Shown here: positions 1-13,700 of the stretch, one piece after another | Layout of the letters: every line of letters begins with the position of its first letter | How positions within the stretch are numbered: the stretch's first letter is position 1 | From: Pachypanchax playfairii | Lineage: Eukaryota; Chordata; Actinopteri; Cyprinodontiformes; Aplocheilidae | Length of the DNA: 64,000 bases | Assembly (NCBI GenBank): GCA_006937955.1 | Contig: SSNP01000005.1 | Coordinates: 2,976,700-3,040,699 of the forward strand | Reading direction: 5' to 3' | Program-made: the position numbers and the translations under genes | The notes under the pieces: model-generated | The model's database searches: none | What the model was told of the DNA's origin: nothing | The model's input: only the letters and a program-made list of their open reading frames with translations

Positions 1-1660
1 TGTGATCATGGTAGTTGAAATGTAAAAATAATTCTAATAAGATGATTTTAAAAAGCAATAATCAAAACATAAACCCACTTGATGTTTCACAGCCCACAGT
101 GGGGCTCAAGCCTCATCTATAGAAACCATGACTTGTTTAGAACCAGAAACTGAGACCAGAATCAACTGATGCAGGAAAAATGAGAAAGCTGGAATGTTTT
201 TAATATTTGGATAAATGTTAACAAAAGGCAGAAAAGGGACAGATTTGTTGTTAAAGCTTGCATCTTCATCACAATCTGTAAAAGCTACACAGAAACGAAG
301 TCTTCATAGGAGACATCTCAACACTTCACCTCCACAGTAACACATTTCCTCAGCAGCTTGTCACTCAGGAATGCATTTCACATTTACAACAATCTTGCTG
401 ACAACACATTTACCTCCTGCCAAACACACTTCAACTCGTCTTGTTCTTCTAATCTGTGCCAAAACCATCTGACAATAGCTGCTTCTCCATCACTTCTCTG
501 ATTTTAACCCTGCAGTCATGTCCTGTCTCATATCACTCTCACTGAGAAAAAGCTGAAGCCTTGTTTCTGCATGACTGAAGTCAAGATTATAAACAAAACA
601 TGGATATGAAGAAATGATCTAATCACTTTTTTGTTGTTCTACAGGGAAATAAGTTAAAAACATATAAAGGAGTTAAATATTGTATATCAGGCGTAATCAT
701 CCAAGAATGACTGTAAAAAGCCTCAACGTTAAGAAGAAGTTGAAAATAGTTTCTTACCTCCTCTGAGCACAAATAGAGAAGGAAGTTCAGAACTAAGCCA
801 GAGGGAAGTTAGTTCCTAATCACAGTGTCCATCCGTTAACACAAAGACGCACAAAACACTGAAGCAAGACATCGAAGCGCAGGCAGGTAAAGAGAAAGTA
901 AGGCGAAATAACGCAAAAGAGGCAAACTGTCAACAGCCAATTAAATCCTCTGTCAAGAACAGAAGCCCCGGTTAGCCTGGTTATCAACCAATCAGAGCTG
1001 TCAGATGAGGAATGTGTAATAAGTAGGTGTGTTTGTGGGAGAGGTGGTGGTAAGGAATGAGATATGGACTTTAGATAGCTTTGTGAACTCGGGTGGTTCA
1101 GGCGGGAGTGTGCATTCAAAAAACATTCACTCAGGGAATAAAACAAACACACACAGGAGAAATGAGCCTGAGGAGAAGTTTCCTAACAGCTAATTCAATA
1201 TGAAGAATTTAAAAAAGGATTGTGGAAATTACAGCTGCATGAAGTGGCTATTAAACAGATCCGGGAGCAGAGAGAACCTGTTGACATCACAATGAGACGT
1301 ATAATCATCTTCTCCTGAAACTCTACTGTGTTGATGTTTATAGCTGCAGTAAAATTCATCAGTGAGCTCAGGTACACACGACTCTGAAGCTGTTCAGGCA
1401 TGTTTAGTAATGAAAAACACAACATCTGAATTTCAATGATTACAGGCTAAAGAAGCTTTGATGTTTTTATAGTTTGGCACAAATCCCTCCAGACAAAATC
1501 ACAGCACATTCACTTATGGATTCAACTCATCACAACAAAATAAAAACACCTGAACAATATTTAAATAGATGTGTTTCATTTTAATTAACGGTTCCTGTGA
1601 AAATCTAGAAGAAATTAAAGTTAGAACAATAGTTCTTCTAATTGAAAGAAACAAACTGAC
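1..1660 (-). other. ppfibp2 intron, left edge
   Basis: AT-rich DNA following the exon at 1661-1747. I looked for the next liprin-beta coiled-coil exon and did not find it. No RNA gene or recognisable repeat was seen. Confidence 0.6.
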
Positions 1661-1747
1661 CTGCAGCACCAGAGACTCCTTGTCTCCTTCTAGACGAAGC
1701 AGTCGTTCTTGGTATGTTTCATTGTTGGCTGGAGAACAGAGGTTCAC
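1661..1747 (-). CDS. ppfibp2: ppfibp2 coding exon: start of the coiled coil
   Basis: This 87-bp exon (29 whole codons) reads VNLCSPANNETYQERLLRLE followed by GDKESLVLQ. An acceptor AG lies at 1748-1749 and a GTCAG donor reads leftward from 1660. It is phase 0 at both ends, so skipping it would keep the frame. The sequence is the conserved entry into the liprin-beta coiled coil. It is the last exon of the gene I can find before the left edge. Confidence 0.92.
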
Positions 1748-4700
1748 CTGCACCACAACAAAGAGACATGCAGATTAACAGGAAGCTTAAGGACGAAGCA
1801 TTAGGAACGGTATGTGTTGAATGAAACTGACAGGACTGCACGGAGACCTTCCACCTAAATGTGTAAAGAATAAGTCTTATTCATGGTGGCTGTGACTTTC
1901 CAGTCCAATCCCAGTTATTCATTAATCCTTTCCTTCACTGCTAAGTAATATATTTTAGAAAAAAGTATTAAAAGTTATATTTTAGAAACTGTAATTTGAA
2001 GACAAGAAATGCTTCAGTAAAATATCTTATTGTTCATAAATTTGCTGTTTTTTCCACTTGTGCAAGTTCATAAATATCAAGTTCCACTGAAAACATTATA
2101 AAAGTTGTATCAAGAAAAAAACTATAGCTTTTATTCATGAATACATATAAAGAAGAATGTGACTATTGCAGATCATTAAACTTTATGTATGATGCTTGTT
2201 TCTGTGTTCACTGTTCAGTGTTGTGCACCAGGGGTCACAGAATCCCATGATACAGACTTATGAAACATCATCTGACTCATCAGGGTCTTATTTATCTGGA
2301 AAAAGCTCTCCACTGTCACTGAAGCTTGTGGTATTATTTTCACAAGACTAACCCATTTTCATCTCTGACCTTTAAGTAGAACAAAGCATGTCTTATATAA
2401 ACAGATATGAATATGATTTTAAAGCCTTAAAGGCAAATAGAAGAAAAATCTGCATTCTGAAAATAGAAATTCCTTTTAATATAAGAAGAAAGTTAAAGAT
2501 TATTTCTTCTGGTCAGAAACTTTCACTAATCCTCTACTTTCTGTGTTGCTCAGAAATTATATGTTCAACTACTCGAGAAGTGAAAAGGAAAGTAGAACAA
2601 CTGAAAACATGTGATATTTCCTCCATAAAGAGTCTGATTATAAAGTTATTTTAAACCTGCAGATTATTTAACAGAGATTTTCCTCAGATTAAAAGCTAAA
2701 GAAAACCCCAGAACTGCTTTTATTAACCAGATGATCATAGATTCACAGATTCACAATGACTAAGTAATGATTTAAGAAGTAGAGCAGTGATATTAATTTG
2801 AAGCTCTGTTTCTAAACCACTCAAGATTGAATGTCTACATCTTATATTCGGCTGAAATGTTCTTGTAGTTTTTCCAACTTGAGTGCTTGGACTTTAAACT
2901 CAAAATCAGGTTATTAGATGTAAAATTAATTTTGCTTTGGCCCAATATAAAGACACTATATGATTTTATTGTTTTAAATAAAACCAACAGAAATACAATA
3001 TATTCGATGGGAAGTGAGGCTCGTTCTGAAGCTAACTTGTTTGTGTTGTCTCTAAAGTGTTGAAGCCTTTTTACTGAAATGAGGATGTAAATTTAAAGCC
3101 ACATAAAAAAAGCACCATAAGAAATATTAACAAGAGATTAATAAGCACGTCAATCAACATGCCCTTTATAAAACGAGCCTGTTGTAAAGATTTATCACTA
3201 GTGTCTTGGTTTGCTCAGCTGGTGGTGTTTTTGGTTTTACAGTCAACAGCACAAGTCACATTTTCTGCAGAAGGAAACTGATACCTGCACACACTCAAGT
3301 AGCAAAACATTCGAAACGAGCTGGTAAAGACAGTCAAACATTAAGCAGGAAACAGGCTCATTATCTTGATCACAACTTGAAGTGCTAACTACAGTTATAC
3401 ACACAAAAAATATTTGTTTTTGCTGTTTATCACAAATAATCAAAGGCACAGAAAACAATCCTAATCACTTCAATCATAAGATATATAAATGAATTAATGT
3501 AGTTAATATTTTGTTTTCTTTTACTATACGATAATGCATTTGATCAATTTCACAAAAGCCTAATCTATGTTTTAAATACACTATCTTAATTAAATTTACC
3601 AGGATACAAAGGCCTTCAAGCCTACAGTGTGTGACCAGGGTACAGCATGTGTAACTGTTACGATTAGCCCTTCCTGCCATCACAACAATGATCATTTGAA
3701 ATGTGCAGAAAAGCTTTAGAAACTGTATGAACTGAGTCCTAGATCACTGACACATCTTAATCCTAGACAAAGAATGTATAAACACAGACGAAAGAAGTCA
3801 GACATAACACCTTAAAATCAGCATGTGATCCGTAACAATCTGTCTGTAGGTGAAGTCAGAGTCACCAGACATGAACATATGCATGTATTAATCCACCAAC
3901 TTACTATAAATACAACAAAAAAATACAGGAAGAGTGAAGGGAAAAGAAAAACTCTTAAACAGTTCTCAATTATGTCTCTGTAATAAGTTACAGTTTAACT
4001 CTGTTTTGTCATTCAGGTGTAAAACCTGTTGAAATCACAGATTTCCTCATCAGACTGCAGAGAATCAGGAACGTTTTATGGTGAAAACACACGACTCCAC
4101 AAAAAACTTGGTGTTAATTAATTGAACTTGTACTATGTGTGTACATTTGTTTTTACCTGACCTCATAATTTAGTTTTTTCACAATTTGTTTATCTGAAAA
4201 GTTGATAAAAGTATATTTTTAGAAACATATTTTATTAATAACAGACAGGAAATATCTACTTTGGTTAAATACTGAATGTAAAAATACAAATCAATATACA
4301 TATTATGTATAATGTCAAATTGAAAATTTCCTATGCAATATTTCTAAAAATTAACCATTTTCAGGACTTTTTTCAGAGTATCTGTAAATGATTCTCTGTG
4401 ATGTGCATCTGTTTTATATTTTACTCGTTTATTTTTGCCTCAGATTATCAATTCACCATCTGTGTCCCGACTCTTCAGAAATCTGTGTGCACTTGATTCA
4501 CTTTGTGGAGAAACTGTATTTTTCACTGTTTTAAGACTTTAATATGTACATTGTGACTGTTGCACTGGGTGGATACGGTGATCCAAATGTCTAAGAATGC
4601 ATGACAACATGCAGCACACAACCTACTTTTAATGATTTCAATAAAAGTGAGTCATTTTAACTTACTGTATTGATATTTAAAACTTTCAAACTAAGTGAAT

Positions 4701-7700
4701 CGCCTTTCCTGTTAAATTCATAAATATGCTGTTGTTTTTTTATTACACCAGTGTGTTTAAAATATAATCTAAGGTCATTTCTACATATCTAGTTTAAATA
4801 CTGGCCCAGTTCAATGTCTGCAAAGAATGACAGTGAACAATTCACTGGGGAAATTAAACTGCTGCAATTTGGTGGCATTCAGTTATATCTGTATTCTAAC
4901 TTTGTATAAAACAAACTTCTCTCAGCTAGAGAAAAAAAACAGAGAAAATCAAGAAATACACTGACATCAACAAACATGTGACACAGCTTAAATATAAGAT
5001 GCAACTTTTAATTAAAACACAAAGACATTTATTAACCACAGATGAAATCCCACACAATTCAGTGTCACTCTGATTAAATCTCACAGTATCAGTCACTTCT
5101 CTGTCAACAACCATCAGCTGATGGATAACACTTCTAATCTGATAACACAATCCTTGTGGTTAGTGCCTTCGTAAAACCACAACAACTTGCAAATGCTGCT
5201 CAGCTCTTGAGCTATAAGAAAAATTACATCAGAAAATAGTCTGTTGCCAGGAAATAGCAGGACAATGACATGCATCTGAAATAGATCAACACCGGGGGAA
5301 GAGAGTTTCCTTTAAAGCAACTTTTCCCTCAAGTGTGTACAACATGGACAAAAGTGAAAATCCTAAACATGAAAGAAAAACTCCCAGCACTCACCTTTTT
5401 GAGCCAAGAGAAGTGTCTGTAGAAATCAATGGGAGTCTCCATGCTCCCAGCCCATTGCTGCTCTCCCTGTTTTCTTTGTGCTTTTATCCAACTCTGTCAG
5501 ATTGGATGTTCTGTGTGCTACACAGGTTAAACAGTCCAAATCAAGCTGCTAACTGCTGTGGCATCAGAGTGCTGTCATGTAAGTTTGCGTGAGCTCGATG
5601 TTAACAGCTGTAGAGGAGGATTTTTACGATCTCTGCCTCCTAAGAGGGACAACTCCCCTCTGCTTCCCCCCTCCTTCTCAAGACTCTCTTCCCTTTCTTT
5701 CTTCACTATCCCTCTTTTCTTTTTCTCCTTCCAAACTTAACTCTTCATTCTTAACAACACATTTATGCCTCTTTTTCATTGAGCCTTTACTGCCTCCTTG
5801 GTCTCCTTTTCTTTGCGCTCCTTAGAGTTGTTCCCCTTCTTTTTCTCCCCCTCTCTTTCTACTGGGATCTGTCTAACAGCCAAATGACCAAATCCAGAGA
5901 GGAGGGGGTTGTGGGAGGGTTATTTTCCTCTGTCTCTGTCATCTGTTTGTGCCTCAGTTTGGGCCCATCTGATGCCAGAAAAGTGAACAAAGCAACAAAA
6001 GACTGTCGTATCAGCACAGAGGAGAAAGGTTTCTCTCTCCTTTCTTAATTAAGTTTTAGATTTATAGTGCTGGAAGACTTCAACAGACAGGACTCACTGT
6101 GTCTCATTTCCTGTATATTTTACAGATTCATTCTCCATAACAATTTGGCTGAATTACAAGTTCATTCAGTCAATAAATTTATAAAGCAAATTTTTAAAAA
6201 GCTGCTGTTGGCCAAAGTGCCGTACACAAGGATGTAAACAGACTAATAACAGAAAAAAGACACAAAAAATGACAGAATAAAAAAGTAGAAGAGATGTCAA
6301 TATTTAAAATTGATATTTAAAAACTCTTGATGTTGAATAAAAGCCAGTGAGTATAAATGTTTTATGATTAGATTTAAAAACAGAAAGAGCTGGGGCCTTT
6401 CATTCAGGACCAGCTGGTTCTACAGTTCAGAAGCTACAACTAAAAAGGTCCGATGACCTCGGTACCAGCCTGGACCTCGGGACGCTGAGGTCACATACGC
6501 CTGCAGACAGATAAACATGAAATCCCTATTAAGAGTCTAGTTCAACAATAAAAAATTTTAAATGAATCAGCAGCTGTGAGATACAGGCCTGAATAAACAC
6601 CAACATACAGGGAAGTAAAATAATCCAGCCGGGTTGTAGTGAAAGCATGAATCCTTCTTTCAAAGTTTTTAAGGCTTAATTAAAAAGATTTCACCTTAAA
6701 TCTAAAATCAGAATCAAGTATCACACACAAATCTTCAACTTACAATTTAACATGGGCCTTCAGGCTATCCAGATCTATAAAACATGACCTGCAGTTACCA
6801 CTGATCATGAAAAAAAAAACAACAAGCAATGACTTTAATGAAAATTTATGTTTCCAGTTTATCTGAAGAAAGATCTGAGTGTCGTCTGTGTATGAATGAA
6901 AATAAACTTTTTTTTTTTTCTAAAGATGGAGCCTAAGGAGAACTCGTAAATCAAAAGTAGAATATGTCCAAGAACAAAGCCTTGGGGAACTCCACATGTA
7001 AGAGGAGCTGAAGAAGAGATACATTCTCTAAGGCTTATAGAAGAAATCCAAACAGACCTGGTAAGACCTGAACCAGTGTCTTTAAAATAGTAACAGATTC
7101 AGAGCTATGGAGAGTTTTAAAGCCAGACTTAAACTTTAAGGATGTTGCGTGAATTTAAAAAAGTCTCCTGCTGCACAAATATCATCCTTTCTAACATTGT
7201 TAATAAAAATGTTGCTTCAAAATGGGTAAAAAGTTTGAAAGAGTTAGATTTCTTAAACAGGCAGGTTCAACACGGATCTGAAGTTAATGTACCATAAGAA
7301 CAGATTCAGATTCACAGCCACTGGTTGCTGCATTTAAAAACTGCTTTCCAAAAATCTTCAACTTACAAACACAGGCGTATCTAAAGAAATCTTGAGGTCA
7401 TTTGTAATGAACAACAGTCTCAAGACATCCTAAAATCCTTGATGTTTGTGTTTCACTGTATACAAGCGTTCCCAGGAGAGAAGCAGGCAGGGCAACTGCA
7501 AAGCAACGTGTCTTTGATCCTGTTTTTTTAACGTCAGCAGGGAGGAAAAAGGGAAGGAGGAGAAGTTGGACAGGAAGAGTACAACAGGGAACGCCAAGCT
7601 TGCCACTGCGTCTGCCAGTGTTTTGTTCATCAGCAGAGACATCCCACTGGAAACTAACCGTCATGAGGTTTTAGGATTATCTAGACAAATTTAGATATCT

Positions 7701-10700
7701 GGAAAGAAACTTTGGTATCAAGTTTTTTCCAAAATCAACTCATCTAACTATAATCTCTCACACTGTTGAATGAACACGTACAACAGAACATATTTTAATC
7801 CAACTAAATTCACCACTCCACCACTTGTGTTCATTTTTCCAAGTCCCATCTTATTATATGCTTTTAAAAAGTTTACCATAAAAAAAAACATCTGTAGATA
7901 TGAAGAAATCAAACGAATGAGAGATGGTAAAACAAAAAAAATGCAATAAACAAAATTTTACATTTTAAAAATTCACAACATTTTAATTAGTGACAAAAAA
8001 GAAAGTACAAATATTTAAAGTACAAATCAAAGAGCACAAAAAATAAACTTTTAGACTGAAGGTGATGTTACGTAACAGGAAGTGCAGAAGACGAAGGACT
8101 CAGTTAAAAACACAATAAAAGAGAAAAGGAGGCGGCTGCCAGAGTGAGAGCAACGTGTGAGACATCTGCTGTTGAGGGACATTTAAGATCCATTTTCTCT
8201 TTTAAGTCTGATCCGCCTCATTATTATGAATAAAACCAGCTTCTGCTTTCTGAGCAGAAAACAGCAGCCTCTGCAGGACAAAAACTCATCAACAGCAACA
8301 GAAAAACCTCCGACTGCACAACCAGCAGTGAATTCATCACTAAATGTCACACAGTCAAAAAGATGCTTGTTTCTTTAATCAAATAATTCCTTGCAATAAA
8401 TTTCAAAACATGAAAAGTTTCAAACGGAATCAAACCGCAGAATCCTTTGAACTTCTTAATGCAGTTGGCGCTTACCTCATCTTAAGAAATCCAGCCTTTC
8501 TGCCCGAAACTTCACTGCTTTAACAAAAAAAAACTAATTTACATGAACAAAATAGACCTGAATCAGAAAGTAGAAGACGCGAGCCAATACATGCAGCGTA
8601 TTGAGCAGAGCAATACAAAGTGTGAAGAGGAGAAAGAGGGAGAAAAAGGAGTAAAAGCTGACGTAAACAGAGAACTTGTCATGACTGAGAGGCCACAAAG
8701 GACAAACAGACGGTGTAAGGGAGGGAACCCAGAGCAGGAAACTCATAATAGTTGAGTTGTAATGGTGTCTCTGAGGAAATCTGTGCTGCAACATTCTCCA
8801 CTGACTCCCTTATGTCCTTCTTTTATTAATAAAAACAGTGAGTCCAGCTCAGCAAAGTGCTGAAATGAGAACATTTTAAATGCAGAACAAACTTGTTACA
8901 GATAAAGTTCTTTTTCTTCAGTGTTACACTGTAATCATGTTTGAGTGTGCAGTCAAATTGAATTTATTTTCAAAGCATTAGCTCAGTAAAAAATAAAAAT
9001 CACATTTTTAATGTGATTTCAATATTTAAAAAATACATTTTAATATTATTCTGGATTCTATGAACTTAAATATGTAATGTTACTATGCTTACACACAAAT
9101 TTATATTATCTTATTGAATAAAAATACAAGAATTATGATGTGAAATGTGGGATAATTCACATACAACACTTGAAAAGTAACTGCTGCTGGCAGAGATTAA
9201 CTTACGCACAATGCATGTCAAACAGAAATGAATGTTTTAGTTCAACTCTTTCAGGATGCAAAAAGTGTCTTTTTGAGTTGAAGAGTGATGAGATCTTTTT
9301 CAACCTTGACAACAAAAAACAACGTCAACAATTTACAGTATGAATTACAGATTTCTCTTCTGTTTTCTACAAACACTTCTACAAAGAAAGAAAACAAGAA
9401 GAAGAAAAAAGTCTGATTGGGCGACAGGTCATCTGAGTTCGTATGTCACAGAGACGTGTCATCATTCTGCAGCAGAGAATAAATGTTCTGTAGAACAGCA
9501 GCTAAATTCCTCTCTGCTCTGTAGACCCACTGTAACCAGCCTGTACTGTGAAATCCACACGTTTCACTTTAAAATTGAAAATTATTTCAGACTTGTCCAA
9601 GTTTTAAAACTGAGCCAAGACAGATGTTGTGGTGTTTGGATCTGAGTACTTATTTACTTTACGTTTGACCAGAACATGTTCCTTTAGCTCTCATATAAAA
9701 TACGTTACCAGGACGACGTTCTTCTATCTGCATAATGTTGCCAATATTTGGAGCATTCTGACCCAAACGGATGCAGAAACATTATTTATTACTAATATTC
9801 TGTTAATTGGCTCCCTGTAAAATCCAGAATATAATTTATTGTTTTTAGTTCAACCATGAAAAGATACAGAAGACAGAAGACCAGTCATCCTGGTTCTGGT
9901 TCTGCTGGAGGTTTCTTCCAGTCTCCAGTTTGTGCTGCTCAGGATGGCGGATTGAATTGAAATGAAGATTCAAAGCAATCTGCTGGTTTCCTTAGATAGG
10001 AAACGTTGTAGTTTGTATTTTATAATTCTTTGAAACTGGTCAGATTATAATTCCATTGAACGGTTTGTGTATAATCAGCTTAGATTCTGGAGCTGTTGAT
10101 GTTAATTGGGCTTTTTTAGCTTGAGGTGACGTTTGCTATGAATTGGTGAATTGAATCAACTAAAACAGCTGAGATACAGGGTCGCATCTAAAATTACAGT
10201 ATTCTGTATCTTAAAAACAAACTACATTTTATTTTTAATATATTTATTTAATCCAATAACAATCTGATAGAGAAACACAAAAAGCATGAACATATTTTCA
10301 GCTTCCTGTTTCTCGCTAATACAGATTTAAAGAAGACAAGTGAACATTTTGTGACCCCAAACTGAATTAAACACGAGCCAGTGAACATATAAATCCAGCC
10401 TTTCTTTGCTCATGTGTTGAAAATAACCCTGAACTCTGACAGAAAGTTAACAGAAAACCCTGCAACATAAATATCCCCATGCAGCTGTAAGAAGATTTTC
10501 AACTTTAAACATAGAACTGACTCACTTTGATAGCTTATTTAATTTAATTTCATTTCACATTGAATATACTTGTCTAGTTTCATGTAAACTGTTATGAAAA
10601 CAAATAAATAAACCTTGTTCAGAGGCATGTGCATTCAGTGTACACTGCAAATTGTAATTTACCCGTGTAATTTCTTAAGACTGTGTGAGTTTTTCTGCAA

Positions 10701-13700
10701 ATAGGATCATTTTTATAACTTCTACTGACAGTATTAATTTAGTCATAAAGTGGAAGTTTTTTGTAAAATGTATACTTACCTTTTGTCACTTTTGAAACAA
10801 GCATTAAAAACCTTAAATTTTTGTATTTTTTTGTCAGTTAAGAATCCTGAATCTTTTTCAACAAACTCTGCTAACTACAGATCACCCTGACTGTCAAATA
10901 GAAAAAACAATTTCCATTATAAACTTAAAGTTCTCATTAGAGAACAGATATAAAACAGACATCAAAATGAATTCATTTAAATATTTTTAACAAACTCTGA
11001 AGTATAGCTCTGATTATTTTAGAGTCATTGATTATTTTTTAGAGCAAGTTTTTTTTTATGTAGGCAGAAAGTTTTTGTAGCATCTAAACAAACCAGTTTA
11101 CTTGAAGCATAAAAAAAATGAACATTAAAATCGCGTCTCTTAACCGACTCTGATCTTAATATGAGCGTAAAACACCTGAAGTACTCACAGATCCACTCTG
11201 GAGCCAGTCGATGAGAGCTTGTGCTGTTTCTGGAGGCAGCTGAGCTCGGAGGCTGTGTCTCCCTTCCTGATTGGGCTGAAGCTCCAAAGCCAGTTTGAGG
11301 TCTTCAGCTAACTGAATGACCTGCAGTGGACCCGCACTGACAGGAGAACCCAGGTCATATACGGTGCTGGAAAACTCCATCGCTGCAGCTTTGGAACCTG
11401 ATGAATAACAAAAGACCAGCACTGATTTATAAAAACATCCTGAAAACCTAAAATGTGATTAAAGTTTAACCTGTAAAGTCCACAGAGCAAAAACCTTCAA
11501 ATAAACTAAGAATGCTGGGAAAGCATAATTTAATGAGTCCCATACATCCTCCAGAAACTTTCCAACATGTCTATGTGTCACCTGGATCCTTTCCCTGACA
11601 CACTCACATAATAACACACATCTGGATTCACTCATGTAATCATAGCTCTGCTAAACAGCTGCACAATGCAATGCACTGACAATAAATTAAGAAAGAGAAA
11701 AACAGAATTGTCAATATTATCATGAGGTTGTTCAGAGAAGCAGAGAATGAAGTAAAGAACTTTAAACTACATATAAAGTAAAAAAGAGAAATTTAAAAAT
11801 GTATCACTTTCTCTGAGGATTGAAGAACCAATAAAAACACATTACAGCTTCATCTACACCAGCTTGTTTGTGTTATTTACACATAAACATGATGAACATA
11901 TAGAATCAAGGTAAAAAAAACTAAGAACTATGTCACTCAACAAAAGGTCAACATCTGGAAAACATCTGAAATCAAAAAATAAAATCAGTGACACTGAAAC
12001 ACTGTTTAAATGTAAACACATTCATTACATTATTAAAAATTCAAGTAATTAACTTGAAGTATATGTCTGGATGTAAATATGCGTTTCAACATAAAGCACC
12101 ACATTTACAGTTGCATGTGTTTAAACTTTCTGCTGATACATTATTTAAACTGGAATCAAACCAGATTAAGTTAACTAGAAAAACATTAGCCTCACATGCT
12201 AATAATGGTGATGCAGAAAAATAATTACATAAAAAAACCCTTTGTGAAGAATGTAATTAAAGGTGAAACGAGGTGAGGTTTGTCTGATGTCACCCGGCAG
12301 GTTGTTCCAGACTGACAGGACCTTGTTGCAGCTGATTTTAAAATCTTTAAGAAATGCACCAGAGGTTTCCATCTAATGGTGCGTTCACACCGCCCAGCAT
12401 GTCCAGGCAGCAGATTACTGTACATGCAAAGTCTATGGTACTAAGCAGCAGGTGGGCGTCAGCGCGTCCACGCAGACAACAGAACCAGGAAGGAGAAACC
12501 TGAGAAGATGCAGAATCAGCTCAAGGGATTGTACAGTATGTAACATCTGGCTTGAAAAGGCCAGAAGCACAAACACAACTTACACAATTTAAGCACTCTT
12601 TAACTCATTCAGTGCCATTTTCAGATTTCTATCCCGTTCAGTGCCAGAAATATTGAGCATTTTTACTGGCCCACAAAATATTTTGTCCTGTGACTATGTG
12701 AATTCTGAAACCATCATCAGAAAGATTAGACTCTCGTCTTTCAGCAACAAAAAAAATGCGTCTACCCTTTTCTGTTCTTTCGTAATCTGCAGTAGAAAAA
12801 AGCAACTCAGAATTCACTAGCTTCAAAACAAAAAGGGCTTTTTGTGCAAAGACACACGTCAGGCAGAAACATGTCTGTGACACTAGTAAACAGTCTTTTA
12901 GTGCCTCTCCTGGTTGATCCGGACAGAAACACGTCATCTGACGACTCGGGAGTCTGCTTCACTAAAATCACGTGACTCGGACCCCTCTGCTAAAATGGAG
13001 GTCTCTGGCTGGGATGAAATATGCGGTGATCGAGGCGACTCGGGTTTATGTCGTCGTTTTTCTTTTGTGACCGCGACACAGACGTAGTTTTAGAGTGATC
13101 TGCAGAAGTTTTCCCGTGTTACGCCGAGAAGCTTCCCAAAACCCCCTCCGCTTTCGTAGATTAATTTCTACATGATAATATGAAGTTTCACCACCACACA
13201 CAGATAAGAACTTGTACTTCCTTTAGAGGCGTGATATTTACTGATAAGTCGCGCACAGTCGTTCTCTAACCCCTCTCCGTTAAAAAAGCAAGAGACGTCA
13301 AGACGTCAATGGCACTGAGCGTTCAGATTTTGTTTGATGTCTATGGTACTGAATGAGTTAATGACCAAATCACAGTAATACAACTGTTTATTTTATTTAT
13401 GCTTAATATCATAGCTAGATTTAGTGTCTGCATTTTAATTTAAGAATGAAAATAGGACAGAAACGTCTCCAGTTTAAGTGCCATAAATTCCCTCCAAGAA
13501 CATCTGAACTAGTTTAATGCTGTTGTGATAACAGAGTTGACTTCATTTGTTTTCAGCAGGATCTGATTGAGTTTAATAGTAACGGCTGCAGCTGAATCAG
13601 AAACTATTAACATTATTTCAGTTCTACCAACAACATGAAAAATAAAACAAACAGTACTTTCACATTACTGTCAATCCAAACCCCCTCTCTTTATCATGAG

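Larger units (their letters stand above)
1748..11188 (-). other. ppfibp2 intron with LINE remnants
   Basis: An intron of about 9.4 kb between two confirmed exons. It holds an L2-like LINE tail on the minus strand (about 6150-7300) and another on the plus strand (about 9650-10180). A pyrimidine-rich stretch lies at 5640-5870. The small open frames here show no family resemblance. Confidence 0.7.

Noticed and set aside
820..1152. 110-codon minus-strand open frame near the left edge, considered as a further ppfibp2 exon
   Set aside because: The translation does not resemble the liprin-beta coiled coil.
12969..12974. CACGTG E-box
   Set aside because: It lies inside the TTAA-flanked MITE, so it is part of a mobile element rather than a designed ppfibp2 site.
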